A DNA stretch of 64,000 bases. Origin: Microvelia longipes. Taxonomy: Eukaryota; Arthropoda; Insecta; Hemiptera; Veliidae. Under the pieces are notes generated by a model. It was given only the letters and a program-made list of their open reading frames with translations, did not search any database and had not been told where the DNA came from. Below, piece by piece: positions 38,001-46,690 of the stretch. Where the stretch lies: the NCBI GenBank assembly GCA_018340805.1, contig JACMZG010001914.1, positions 12,924,110 through 12,988,109 on the forward strand, given 5' to 3'. The translations under genes were made by a program, and so were the position numbers. Position 1 is the stretch's first letter, and every line of letters begins with the position of its first letter.

Positions 38001-40096
38001 TATTGACAAATTTAATTTTTACTGATTATTTTTTTATTATGGCTTTATTTTCAGTTGAAAATGGATTCTAGCCAACGATGATATAATCTGAAGTGTCCTA
38101 CTTTTACTGTTTTACTTTACCCTATGAGTCGAAATAAATATGTAGTTTATTCTTTTGATTTCAGGATTTAACTCAAGCTGAAGACCGAGCTCATAGGATT
38201 GGACAGAAAAGCACCGTCATGGTTCAATATTTACTTGCTAAGGACACTGCTGATGATTATATGTGGCCTTTAATACAATCCAAGCTTCATGTTCTCAGCA
38301 AAGCTGGTCTTAGTAATGAATCTCAACTTGGCATTGAAAACAATGATGATGAGGCTCTTTTTCAAGAGTCGTTTACGAGTTTTGAGGGCTACGATGCTGA
38401 TGGCTATCAACATAATGAACATGAAATTGAAGAAGATAATATCTCTCAAACCTCAAATAGTTCAACGAATGAATCTGACACGGAAAGTAACAGCTCTCAA
38501 ACCTCTAATTTTTCGACTATAAGTTCCTACAGTTCTTCTTCTTGTGATGATACAACTAATAGTTCTCCACATTCATATTATTCTAGTTGTAATGAAAGCG
38601 ATGAAGAAAGCAATTCAGGGGTTTCAAATTGTTATCAAAACGAAGAAACTAGTTCCCAAAATTCAAGTATTTCAAACAATTGTCAAAATAATGTTAATTT
38701 TTCTGTTAAAATAAAAGCTTCCAATGTTTGTAATAATTTGCAAGATGAATCTAAAAGTTTAAGTGATAAGGAAGGTACCAAAAATAATAATAAGGTTGCA
38801 TCTGATAGGTTAAACAACTGTTTTTGTTTGTACAATCCCTTGTGTTATGGGAAAAAGATATATGTATCAGGAACTGAAAATGATGAATCTGATAGTTCTC
38901 AATCTGTAGACCCTAAAACAAAAGGAAAACATTGTGAAAATGATGTTGAAAAAAGAGGATGTATCGAAGAAACTGAAAACGAAGAATTCGAAGGGTCTCA
39001 AGATTCTGATTTTTTTGTTATTAGAAAAAAGAAAGTACCTAATGATATTGACTGCACTTATAACTCAGCTATTGATGTTGTTGGAGATACTAAAAATGAT
39101 ATAATAGAAAAGTCTAATTGTGAAACTGCTGAAGAATCTGAGTGGGAGAGTTCCCAAGATATTTTTGTTAAAAAAAAGAAAAAGTTAATACAAAAAAGGA
39201 CTTGTTTAAGTGGTATTGAAGAAATTGAAAGTTCACAAGAAAGTGAAATATTTGTTTTGAAGAAGAGAAAGAACATTCCAAAAATTGTCAGCACTTATAA
39301 CTCGGATATCAATAAATATTCTAAAACTAAAAATATGCTTGACACAACTCAAGAATCTGATGATGTATTTATCCCCAGGAAGTTATCTGCAAAGAAGTTA
39401 AAAGTGAAAAATCCGTTTATTCAAAGAATTGGTAATGAAGATACTGACAATGAAAAATCTGAGTTTGTAGATTCAGATTGCAGCTCACTTGATAGCTTTG
39501 TAGTAGATGATGATTATGTTGAAAGTTCTAATAATTCAAGTGATGGTATTTCTGTAACTTCTCTTAGTTTGAGAGGAAATGAAGAAGATGCTCCTCAAAA
39601 TCTTATTGAAAACGAAGATTGTGAAAGTCTTCATGATTTTTTAACTACAAAAGATCATTCTTCTGAAGATATTGAACATTCTCTTAATTCTGGAGAAAGT
39701 GTTGTTGGTTCTATTGTTGAAGAAGCAAATATTGAGCTTCATCGTGATTCCAGTTTTGACAAGAGAGTTGTTGAAACCTCTAATACTGCTATTGTTCTAA
39801 ATGAAGAATTAGAATCCTCTTATCATTCAATTATTGAAAGTGATGAAAATGAAAATTCTATTTTAGATCATTCTCAAGACTCATTGGTTTCTTGCAACCA
39901 AAATAAAGTCCCGTTAAATCTGGATCTCATCTCAGAAAAACGGAAAAGGAAATTATTAGAGTCTATGTATATACTGGAAAAGAAAATTCATTTTAGGGAC
40001 TTAACAGTTGGTCCTCGTTCAGTAGTGAGTAAAAGAACCAAGAGAATATATAATATTGATGAAAGTCAGACATCTATAGATGATGAATTAAATTAA
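20477..40096 (+). CDS. SMARCAL1: SMARCAL1/Marcal1-type annealing helicase, paralogue A
   Basis: ATP-dependent annealing helicase that rewinds RPA-coated DNA and remodels stalled replication forks in the nucleus. Eleven exons: 20477-20612, 24246-24356, 25854-26037, 26261-26395, 28733-28910, 29872-30041, 30890-31051, 32201-32359, 34295-34402, 35351-35525, 38165-40096; 3450 nt, 1149 aa (human 954). Residues 5-30 ([18 protein letters not shown]) match the RPA32-binding helix. One HARP domain spans about 59-115 ([24 protein letters not shown]). SNF2 motifs: Walker A DDMGLGKT (157-164), DESH (249-252), [20 protein letters not shown], and motif [13 protein letters not shown] (510-520). After the catalytic core (about residue 555) comes an unusual acidic Ser-rich tail in one exon. 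Exon 2 was found because it completes the HARP domain in the right phase. All catalytic motifs are intact, so it should be active. Confidence 0.93.
20640..20900. repeat. SINE-related fragment
   Basis: First part of intron 1 of helicase A. The segment GGCATTTTGCATCTAATCC (about 20872) is shared with the body of the SINE at 15773-15965, in the opposite reading sense to that SINE's head. The left limit is not clear. Confidence 0.35.
21006..21085. repeat. (TA)n microsatellite
   Basis: About 75 bp of TA/AT dinucleotides with small interruptions in intron 1 of helicase A. Confidence 0.9.
21727..23147. mobile_element. TIR element (ACGACACACGGCTAAAAT ends), copy with nested foldback
   Basis: Left end ATAATACGACACACGGCTAA and on to ATCAATTGACAGC is mirrored at the right (about 23113-23147). 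A shorter sister copy lies at 27674-28597, and small relatives at 25363-25488 and 62533-62683. Compared with the sister, this copy carries an extra 456-bp palindrome (21885-22340). The frame 22940-23209 spans the right TIR and has no recognisable product. Non-autonomous; superfamily unknown. Intron 1 of helicase A. Confidence 0.8.
21885..22340. mobile_element. 456-bp near-perfect palindrome nested in the TIR element
   Basis: GGCGCGGTCGAATATCTAGA at the left is mirrored at 22321-22340, and the two ~215-bp arms agree almost base for base to a centre near 22112 (TTGACATGTCAA region). The sister element at 27674-28597 lacks it: there GTTATGTTTTGA runs directly into TTATTATTTG. It is therefore a later insertion of a foldback element. 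A target duplication of the TTAT/TA type is likely but not exact. Confidence 0.85.
25070..25192. mobile_element. Short MITE related to the ACACGGCTAAAAT family
   Basis: About 120 bp containing GGGCATGGTTTAACATCCAG and TGTCAACTGATTTTAACC. It shares these blocks with 25363-25488 and 62533-62683. Ends are degraded. Confidence 0.5.
25363..25488. mobile_element. ~125-bp MITE with ACACACGGCTAAAAT ends
   Basis: Left AACACACGGCTAAAATCC and right GATTTTAGCCGTGTGTCG form TIRs identical in core to those of the 1.4 kb element at 21727-23147; the interior matches 25070-25192. It looks like a deletion derivative of that family, just upstream of exon 3 of helicase A. Confidence 0.7.
27005..27668. repeat. 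~660-bp foldback element
   Basis: Left arm 27005-27240 (CCGGATCTGAAAAAACATAA ... GGAACC-type sequence ... AACTTGAAGAGAACATT) is mirrored at 27430-27668 (TTCTCTTCAAGTTTT ... ACGTTTTTTCAGGTCTGG). The minus-strand frame 26954-27160 lies in the arm and is not a gene. It abuts the TIR element that starts at 27674. Intron 4 of helicase A. Confidence 0.65.
27674..28597. mobile_element. TIR element (ACGACACACGGCTAAAAT ends), copy without nested insertion
   Basis: Same TIRs and interior as 21727-23147 (for example CGACGCGAGGTTT near the right end and the GGCGCGCTGTCAATTG block), but about 0.9 kb long because it lacks the nested palindrome and some other sequence. It ends about 135 bp before exon 5 of helicase A. 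Confidence 0.8.
28940..29400 (+). repeat. Dispersed repeat copy interrupted by (AT)n(TG)n
   Basis: GTGAATTTTCAATGAAAATT and GGGGTCATGGAAAGG match 13990-14060. A microsatellite of (AT)n followed by (TG)n fills 29017-29103. The later part (TTAACCCACAATAATGACTC) resembles the middle of the 5S-derived family. Intron 5 of helicase A. Confidence 0.5.
30150..30350. repeat. Hairpin-subrepeat cluster
   Basis: Four or so imperfect copies of a unit such as CTCCCTTGGTTTTGCCTCAG followed by GAGTT, each a small hairpin, ending in GGTGCATAAATAACTATT. Homologous to 13390-13575. A similar end (GGCATAAATAACTATT) closes the hairpin at 33498-33612. Intron 6 of helicase A. Confidence 0.55.
30505..30745 (-). repeat. 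5S-derived repeat fragment (5' part only)
   Basis: Minus-strand fragment containing GGATAGCACAACTAGACC, AGACAGCTTTGTAAAAAACC and CAATATTCTTTTATATACC, all from the 5' half of the family. The 5S core is absent. Confidence 0.55.
31110..31440 (-). pseudogene. Non-LTR retrotransposon RT C-terminal fragment
   Basis: The minus-strand frame (to 31159) has the tail typical of insect non-LTR retrotransposon polyproteins: [15 protein letters not shown], then [14 protein letters not shown] and [13 protein letters not shown], resembling the usual 'YxLRxxxxxxxPRxxx...WNxLPxxIRxxxSxxxFKxxLKxxL' ending. Only about 80 residues remain, so it is a 5'-truncated, dead copy. Intron 7 of helicase A, antisense to the gene. 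Confidence 0.65.
31524..31927. mobile_element. Tc1/mariner-type MITE
   Basis: Perfect 25-bp inverted repeats beginning CAGTCTATCGTTTAGTTTAA at 31524 and mirrored to 31927. Each end is flanked by TA (31522-31523 and 31928-31929), the Tc1/mariner target duplication. 404 bp, no coding frame. Perfect TIRs suggest recent activity. Intron 7 of helicase A. Confidence 0.85.
33028..33493. mobile_element. 466-bp TIR element (TTTTGAGGTAGTAC ends)
   Basis: ATTTTTTTTGAGGTAGTAC at the left is mirrored as GTACTACCTCAAAAAAAAT at the right, with a one-base slip. It interrupts the 5S-derived repeat. A T run lies at 33427-33441. Non-coding. Confidence 0.65.
33498..33612. repeat. 115-bp hairpin element
   Basis: Arms ATGCCATCCGGCTCAGAATG (33499-) and its imperfect complement ending at 33612 enclose a loop with CGACTCGCTTCGCTCGTCG, itself a palindrome. 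The loop motif resembles the GGACTCGCTTCGCTCGTCC block of the 5S-derived family. It lies immediately after the 466-bp TIR element. Confidence 0.65.
33905..33990 (+). repeat. Fragment of a second dispersed repeat
   Basis: CTAAAAATCAGCTGGAAGGG and flanking bases recur inverted at 57530-57620 (CCCTTCCAGCTGATTTTTAG). Probably the end of one element family. Intron 8 of helicase A. The frame at 34028-34297 that follows has no recognisable product. Confidence 0.45.
36707..37060 (-). pseudogene. LINE ORF1 C-terminal remnant
   Basis: On the minus strand, from about 37060, the frame reads [20 protein letters not shown] then [21 protein letters not shown], followed by a Lys/Asn-rich tail ending at 36707. 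This matches the C-terminal pattern of non-LTR ORF1 proteins (acidic-Y/F-P..V...R..L.P.M..AR..GK.A.LKYDKLII). No ORF1 N-terminus or RT is attached, so it is a dead fragment. The first annotated Met would be internal (36988). Confidence 0.6.
37095..37625 (-). repeat. 5S rRNA-derived repeat copy
   Basis: Minus strand. The 3' end reads CCGTACCCGATTTTTTT, a T run that would serve as a Pol III terminator. The 5S core is at 37268-37352 (CAGCTGTCACCCATCC in plus). The middle is shortened. The 5' end is AGGTATATAGGAAAAATATAC near 37600-37625. Confidence 0.7.
38165..40096 (+). CDS. Helicase A terminal exon: acidic SQ/TQ-rich tail
   Basis: The exon starts inside motif VI ([14 protein letters not shown]) and ends at TAA 40094-40096. 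After the core end ([11 protein letters not shown]) it encodes about 590 residues with no human SMARCAL1 counterpart. Composition is Ser/Asn/Asp/Glu-rich and probably disordered. Many S/T-Q sites are present, and four spaced copies of [ST]-[ST]-Q-[DE]..F-[VI]-x-[KR]-[KR] occur: [14 protein letters not shown] (783-796), [12 protein letters not shown] (835-), [14 protein letters not shown] (862-875), [13 protein letters not shown] (900-912). DSFVVDDD (949-956) looks like a SUMO-interacting motif. S/T-Q is the ATM/ATR consensus, so damage-dependent phosphorylation is a reasonable inference. A continuous 644-codon frame in AT-rich DNA argues for selection. Confidence 0.9.
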   Translation, partial: DLTQAEDRAHRIGQKSTVMVQYLLAKDTADDYMWPLIQSKLHVLSKAGLSNESQLGIENNDDEALFQESFTSFEGYDADGYQHNEHEIEEDNISQTSNSSTNESDTESNSSQTSNFSTISSYSSSSCDDTTNSSPHSYYSSCNESDEESNSGVSNCYQNEETSSQNSSISNNCQNNVNFSVKIKASNVCNNLQDESKSLSDKEGTKNNNKVASDRLNNCFCLYNPLCYGKKIYVSGTENDESDSSQSVDPKTKGKHCENDVEKRGCIEETENEEFEGSQDSDFFVIRKKKVPNDIDCTYNSAIDVVGDTKNDIIEKSNCETAEESEWESSQDIFVKKKKKLIQKRTCLSGIEEIESSQESEIFVLKKRKNIPKIVSTYNSDINKYSKTKNMLDTTQESDDVFIPRKLSAKKLKVKNPFIQRIGNEDTDNEKSEFVDSDCSSLDSFVVDDDYVESSNNSSDGISVTSLSLRGNEEDAPQNLIENEDCESLHDFLTTKDHSSEDIEHSLNSGESVVGSIVEEANIELHRDSSFDKRVVETSNTAIVLNEELESSYHSIIESDENENSILDHSQDSLVSCNQNKVPLNLDLISEKRKRKLLESMYILEKKIHFRDLTVGPRSVVSKRTKRIYNIDESQTSIDDELN

Positions 40097-40779
40097 AGCA
40101 GGAGACAGTGCAAGTTTAAAAAAGTTTGACTATCGGAAACAAATTAAATGATTTTCTTTTAAATTTCTTTTAGTTCACTAAAAATAATTCCTTATTGGTA
40201 TAAGATTTATCTCTCTGTGCAACAAAATTTTAAAGTCCAACCTAATGTTACCTTACAAACAAAACCAATCATTCCAAAAGCAATCAATCTTCATTTTATA
40301 CTATTGTTATGATTTATATTTGTTTAATTTAAAGCTCAAATAATTATTAATGTATGTTTAGTTATGCATTTATCACTGACAAAAAACATTTATTACTCCT
40401 TTAGTGTTCTATTTAATAAGTATGTTGTGAGGCTAACTCAATATTTTTTTTCAAATCATACTTAAAGTACCTATAAAATATAGTGATGTGCTAAGAATGA
40501 ATATGAATTTAAAATAATGAGATTATTAGCTAGTTATTTTCCATTTTATGTACCTGTCTTATGTTAAATATGCCTAAGTAATTAAAAAAACCTAAGTAAT
40601 TTAAAAATAAGTTAAATGTGACTGATATTTCTAGTTATTGTTGTTAAGGTATTTTAATTTTTACCTTTTAAATTTTTGTAGCTATTTTTAAAATTTGTTA
40701 GATTACATTTTTTTAGTTTAGAAAAGTAAGTCATGTATAATTTCAGGAAGTTCAAAATTATAAATTTACAAAAAATCTC

Positions 40780-41545
40780 GTTTCGGGTTCAATGGAACTT
40801 TTCCTCATCACATCGGACTCGCAACGCTCATCCTCCCTACTTCGGACCAGCTTCACTCGTCCTCAGAATATACAAGTCATTAAATTTATACTGCAACAAG
40901 TCTTCCGACTCGCTTCGCTAGTCCTCAGACAGTTAATTTCAACTGTCGGTCACCCATTCAGGCACTGACCACGCTCGATGCAGTTTTACTTTTATGATCC
41001 AACAAAAATCATGGATATACTTTTCATTTTGGAACAAAACTTCGTGTACATATTTTTTTACGTAAAGGTATACTCTTGTACCAAATTTCAACTCAATTTG
41101 ATTTTTTCCTGATTTTTAACAATTTTTTAAAAAACATACAAACGTCATCTGATAATAATTGAACTAATGCAGTTAATGAAATGAAACTTGGCTCATAGGT
41201 TATTCATTTATATGGCTACATGATCATTACATTTTTAATGATTTTTTAATTTTTCGCTGAGTCATTATTGGGGTTTATCACTTTCTATAAAAAATATTTT
41301 CCGAATAGCACAACTACCCCTATAGATGGATATTTTCAAAGTTTCAACTCTCTAGCATAAATAAACTGGGAGCTACGATGATAATAGACACACATTCAGA
41401 CAGACAACTTTGTAAAAACCACTTAAGAGGCATTTTAAACACCTGAAACGCATCCCGTTCAGATGACATCCCGGTTTGATTTTTTTTGCCAACAATACTT
41501 TATCTATATACCTAGGATTTAAATGAGGAAAAATAAAACCACTTT
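40780..41545 (-). repeat. 5S rRNA-derived repeat, full-length copy
   Basis: The most complete member here (about 765 bp, minus strand). In plus it runs from the 3' end (GGAACTTTTCCTCATCACAT, then two GGAC..CTTC..CTCGTCC modules), through the 5S core (40945-41030, CACTGACCACGCTCGATGCA), the middle (AACTCTCTAGCATAAATA), to the 5' end (CTATATACCTAGG at about 41503). A good type copy for building the consensus. Confidence 0.75.
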
Positions 41546-41681
41546 AAGTAACATTTTTGAAAGGTTATTCAGAAATATTTGTTGCCCTTATTATTAATTC
41601 TAAAATATGTCTGTTTTGATTTTATAACTTTTTACTTTGTTATACATTTCCCATCTCTTAAAAGAACACTATTCTATAGAA

Positions 41682-42394
41682 CAGGGTTATACAGAGTGTG
41701 GTCTGCGGACACCTGGGGGTCCTTGGAAAGATTTGAGGTGGTTTGTAAGCTAATTAGTGAAATTCTATAGCAAATATAAAACAATATTAAGTAATTAACT
41801 TTAATTATTTTTATCACAGTTATCAGCTCTAGTATTCTTTTAGCAATCTTCCAAAGAATAAATGAGCTTATAAGATTGTTTATAATTGTGTGAATGATAT
41901 AGATATGTCTATGATTCAAGAAAGTACCTACCAAGTTTATGCTTAACATAAACCTCTATTTCCTGTTGTTGTTTTTTGTTAGTGAGAAGGCCGAACGTTT
42001 ATCACAGAGTTGGAAGTATGATTTAGAATGTTCTTCCTTCATATTTAATGAATGAAGGCAAAATGAATGTTAAAGTATTTTGTGCAAGTGATGGTGATGT
42101 ATCAGGGAACTATAAAATTATAAGAGCTTACTGGAAATACTAATTCCAGTTTACTATAGCAATTTGATTATTAACTGTTGAATCAAATTACAAAATCAAA
42201 TTCATTTTATATACTGTCATTTTTCAAGCTCATTTGTCTAGCTAATTATCGAGCCTTCTTATTAAAAACAAGAAGTAGCGATGGTATAAGTTATTGAATT
42301 TATTAGTTGGGGGAACATTGCAAAGGATGAGGGTCTAACGAGTATAATTTATCTACATTGGTGTCAGCAAAGCTCTAAAGTATGTATATCCCTG
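41682..42394. mobile_element. hAT-type MITE with perfect 8-bp target duplication
   Basis: CAGGGTTATACA at the left and TGTATATCCCTG at the right form TIRs with one mismatch. They are flanked by exact CTATAGAA copies (41674-41681, 42395-42402). 713 bp. The frames inside have no transposase similarity I recognise, so it is non-autonomous. Confidence 0.9.
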
Positions 42395-42549
42395 CTATAG
42401 AAAATTATTAAAGTTTTGTTCTTAAAGTTGAAAATTGTTAAAGTTGTTGTTTCTTGTTTTATTATGTTATTTTCCTTCAACCTCCATTAACATTGTCTTT
42501 AAAATATGCTACTCATTTTAAAGCTGTATCATTACTTGTCATTGATCGT

Positions 42550-42846
42550 TACTATTTTGACATTGTATTTATACAATAGTCTTAGTAGCAATTAGTTTTT
42601 GTGTTATTTGGGCATTGTATCTACACAATTGTCTACATAACAATTAGTCATTGTTTTATTGTAGAATTATACCTATAGTTTGAGTAGTTATTTGTCTTTG
42701 TTTTATTACAGTATTGTATCCATATAATAGTCTTTGTAGTGATTAAACTTGTTTTATGTTAGTATTGTATCTATACAATAGTCTGAATAGTTATTAGTCT
42801 TTGTTTTATTGCAGTATTGTGTCTATACAATAGTCAGAATAACGAT
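42550..42846. repeat. Tandem repeat, unit ~60 bp
   Basis: Five diverged units built on ATTGTATCTATACAATAGTC followed by a GATTAG..TTTGTTTTATT stretch. Each unit contains the palindrome ATTGTAT..ATACAAT. Confidence 0.75.
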
Positions 42847-43009
42847 TAAATAAATAAAAAAATATTTATTTCTACATTTTTTTCTTTTCAATTACATAAA
42901 TTTAGTTTTTACTCTTTGTAGCAAATCAGCCTTCGGTGTGGTAGTCCACATGTGGAGTTATAGGTTACATAATTGTGATACTTACGCAAATAAATATTCA
43001 CACTTTATA

Positions 43010-43510
43010 ATTGCTCCCTGTGTACTTATGCTAGAGAGTTGAAACTTAGTACGAAAATCAATCTTTAGGCCTGTTTGTGCTATCCGGAAAATATTTTTTT
43101 ATGATGGCTTAAACCTTGCGGGTTTATGACTCCACAAAAATTTTGAAAATTCATAAAACGTGGAAAAATGTTTTAATCAATTTGAGCTTTAGCACGCGTG
43201 TATTCATAATTAAGACTAACTAATGTGTCAAGTTTCATTTCATTATAAGCATTAGTTCAATTTTTAGTGAATTACTTTTATACATTTTTCAACTCAATAA
43301 AATTGAGTTGAAATTTGGTGCAAGTATATCCCTTTACCTAACAAATAAGTATAATAATATAGTATTTCAGTATAAATTAGGTGATTGTTATATTCTGAGG
43401 ATGAGCGTTCAATGCAGTGAGGATAAGTGCTGCAATTCTGATGTGGTGAGGAACAGTTCCGAGGTCTCTGTACCCCATTTTTTCATAAACGACTGTTTTT
43501 GTTATCCTAT
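43010..43510 (+). repeat. 5S-derived repeat copy lacking the 5S core
   Basis: Plus strand. The middle (AGAGAGTTGAAACTTAGTAC, AGTTCAATTTTTAGTGAA) and 3' part (TATTCTGAGGATGAGCG, GATGTGGTGAGGAACAG, then CCCCATTTTTT) are present, but the 5S-like core between them is deleted (junction near 43375). Confidence 0.65.
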
Positions 43511-43965
43511 CCTGTGTGTAGGATATAATATAAAATCTTAAAAATATATTTATAAATTGTCTGATCATAATTATTATGTGTTAATTTTATTATTAGTACT
43601 GATTTACATTTGTAATATTATAAAATTACATTTTATACAAATAAATGTTCATTACTATTGTTATGTTATTGTTTTATTTCCCAGAGTTTATTTAGAATAT
43701 TATGGAGCTATTATTTTTTTTTTTTTATATCATCTGGCAATTTATTATAAAAAACTATAGCAGAATACTTGGAGGTTTTTTTGTAATGGTCACATCTGTG
43801 TTTTCTTATCAATACTCTATGACCATGTCATGTTGGATACCTGTGCATCTGACCAGAAGTTTTAATACAGAAAAAATGAGTTAAGAGTAGTTCTTGACAA
43901 TTAAGTATCTGCTCAATGACCTTACCAGCCTTGTTTATTTTAGAAATTTTATATTTTCTAAAATA

Positions 43966-43967
<2 letters not shown>

Positions 43968-44012
<45 letters not shown>
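43968..44012. repeat. (TA)n microsatellite
   Basis: About 45 bp of TA dinucleotides. A second, irregular TA-rich patch follows at 44088-44140, and a perfect hairpin ATGGCACTTTTT..AAAAAGTGCCAT at about 44219-44247. Confidence 0.85.
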
Positions 44013-44017
<5 letters not shown>

Positions 44018-44774
44018 CGCAATAAAAATTTGGACAATGAACTTGGCACCTAAAAAGTACACTTTTTCATCAGTGACCTAGAGATTTATTATATTATATA
44101 TTATATATAATGCTATAAAATAATATATATATATTATAAATTACACATCAACTGGGTGTAATTTATAAAAAAAAAATCACCTTTTTAATACTAAAAAAGG
44201 TCTATGACAGACTAAAAAATGGCACTTTTTGTGACAAAAAGTGCCATAGTAAATTATTCCCCCCTTGCCTCCTCCTTATTGGTCCCCTATTTAAGACAAT
44301 AGAAAAACAATTTTGTAATGTAATTTATCAATAATTTAAAAAATTTGAATGTAAAACATATCATTATTTTATTTAATTTTTTTAATATAATCTGGGCTGC
44401 TTCAAAGAGAAGGGCTAAAATATTGTAATTCCATTTTTTACATTTTTTATTGCAAAATATTTTTTTATGTAAGAAATAAACAAGTTTATAACCTAATTTT
44501 TAACCTACTTTACTCTCAGTGGGTTTCAAAGCAAGTATTTATAAGGTTCAAAATTTTAAATTAAAATTAAGAAAAATTTTAGTTTTACGTCAAATAAAAT
44601 CTTTTATGATGAGGGAATTTTGTTTCGAAAAACAAATTTTTTGGCCACTTCACGTATGAGCAACTTAATCCGTGAACACTAAAAAAAGCAACTTAAAAGT
44701 TAAACAATCATAAAAATAATTACTTATTTTTATGAAATTAATTTTTTTCCCAAGAATTACTTTTTTCTTTGATT

Positions 44775-45251
44775 TTATTGTTAAAAGTTTATGTGTTAAG
44801 TTATTTACCAGTTATTGATTTTTAGTTTTTATTAATTTAAGGGACCTACTTGTAATATTTGCTCAAATAATAAGCTAGTTAGTCAACAAATTCACTAGTG
44901 AGGTTAGAGCTTATTTTATTATTTTTTTCCAATGCCTCTTAAAATATATATTATTCTAAAGAAATTATTTAGTTTTATACAGATTTATCATAAAATATTT
45001 TATAAATGACTTATTCTTTTGTAAGATTCTAATAAATTTAGAAAGAAAATAGAAGAATATATTTAATAAAATTTTACTTTTAACTTTGGTTATTTTCTGA
45101 TTAATTTTTTTTTTATTTTATTGTTACAAGTTTATGTGTTAAGTTATTTACCAGTTTTTAGTTTTTATTAATTTAAGAGACCTACTTGTGATATTTACTC
45201 AAAGAATTAGCTAGTTATAATTAACAAAGTAACTAGTGAGGTTAGAGCTTA
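44775..45251. repeat. Spaced direct duplication (~135-bp units)
   Basis: 44775-44913 and 45115-45251 are direct copies, opening TTTATGTGTTAAGTTATTTA and closing CACTAGTGAGGTTAGAGCTT (ACTAGTGAGG in the second), at about 85-90% identity by eye. They are separated by 200 bp of unrelated AT-rich sequence. They could be ends of one LTR-like or composite unit, or a simple duplication. Confidence 0.7.
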
Positions 45252-45289
45252 AAAGAAAGTAAGAAAGACCCATTGAACAACCCATTCTT

Positions 45290-45540
45290 AAATTTTTTGA
45301 TAAAATGTAATATTAAGATATACATGTTTAGATAAAATGTAATATCAAGGAGATATACATGTTTTGATAAAATGTAATATCAAGGAGATAAACATGTTTT
45401 GATCAAATGTAATATCAAGGAGATAAACGTGTTTTGATAAAATGTAATATCAAGGAGATAAACATGTTTTGATAAAATGTAATATCAAGGAGATAAACAT
45501 GTTTTGATAAAATGTAATATCAAGGAGATATACCTATTTT
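45290..45540. repeat. 35-bp minisatellite, ~7 units
   Basis: Seven head-to-tail units of GATAAAATGTAATATCAAGG then AGATAAACATGTTTT; units 3-6 are nearly identical and period is 35 bp. The first unit is 32-33 bp and diverged (TATTAAGAT). High identity indicates recent expansion. Confidence 0.9.
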
Positions 45541-46229
45541 GCTGATAGTGAATCCGTTGGTAGGAAAAGTGTGCCCGTTGTACTCTATACCCGATTTTTT
45601 GTATTCATTTTTAGATGCTGTAAAAAACTTTCTATATTATAAGTTAAAAATTGTTAGAAGTAAGAATAGGAACTAAGAACAAAAGAACCATTTTTGTTGT
45701 GTTTCACCTTTAAGGGAGAGACTTAACATTTTAATTTTTATTAAATCATTGTTATTTACAATAAATGTTTATTTAATTGTGTTTTACTGTATTTAAGTGT
45801 TGACCTTTTAACACCTTTACTATTTTTAAATTATTATTAATATTAAGGGGTAATATTAATTTTACACACACAAAAATATATAATTTTATTACATAATGCC
45901 CAAAAGAAAAATAATTCTTATGATTTAGTTTGGTCATTTGCTACGCTAAGGAATTTATTATACTTGTATCTTTTATGCAAAAATATAAAGGTTTGTATTA
46001 AAAAAATAAGTAATAATAAAAATATATTCTTTAATGTAAACAAAATCTCACAAAACTATTATTCATCCATCAAAAATAATACACTTTATTTAACAATAGT
46101 ACAATTGTAATTTAACAAGCATAGTACTTTTTCATAAGCTAACTGCAGTAAGTATATAGGAAAAATAAACATTTAGAGATAATACTTTTCCTTAGTATTT
46201 TTAAAAACAATTAATAAATAATAATAAAT

Positions 46230-46690
46230 ATTATAAGTTTTATAATTGTGTTTATAAAAAAAATTGATAAATACTAATAATATGTTATTAGTTTTATAAA
46301 AAACAATTGATAAATACTATTAATATTGTAATTAGTTTTTATTAAAAAACAATTGATAAATACTAATAATATGTTATTAGTTTTTATAAAAAACAATTGA
46401 TAAATACTAATAATATGTTATTAGTTTTTATAAAAAAAAATTGATAATACTAATAATATGTTATTAGTTTTATAAAAACAATTGATAATACTAATAATAT
46501 GTTATTAGTTTTTTAAAAAACAATTGATAAATACTAATAATATGTTATTATTTTTATAAAAAAAAATGATAATAATAATAATATGTTATAAGTATTAAAA
46601 AAAATTTATAAATACTAATAATATGTTATTAGTTTTTATAAAAAACAATTGATAAATAATAATAATATTTGATTAGTGTTTATAGAAAAC
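46230..46690. repeat. ~43-bp minisatellite, ~10 units
   Basis: Units based on AATTGATAAATACTAATAAT followed by ATGTTATTAGTTTTTATAAA, with small indels. ATACTAATAATATGTTATTAGT is partly self-complementary. AT content is extreme. Confidence 0.85.

Larger units (their letters stand above)
35526..38164. other. Intron 10 of helicase A
   Basis: 2.6 kb. Contains an (ATAA)n run at 35981-36002, an extremely AT-rich block to about 36560, a LINE ORF1 remnant (36707-37060, minus) and a 5S-derived copy (37095-37625, minus). No missing exon is needed here: exon 10 ends with a complete Gly codon and exon 11 continues in phase 0. Confidence 0.6.

Noticed and set aside
20477..40096. Helicase A as a pseudogene or as ZRANB3
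   Set aside because: No stop or frameshift in 1149 codons; RPA-binding helix and HARP are SMARCAL1 traits, and no NZF or HNH domain of ZRANB3 is present.
45290..45540. CRISPR-like array
   Set aside because: Units are contiguous with no unique spacers; a minisatellite in a eukaryotic genome.
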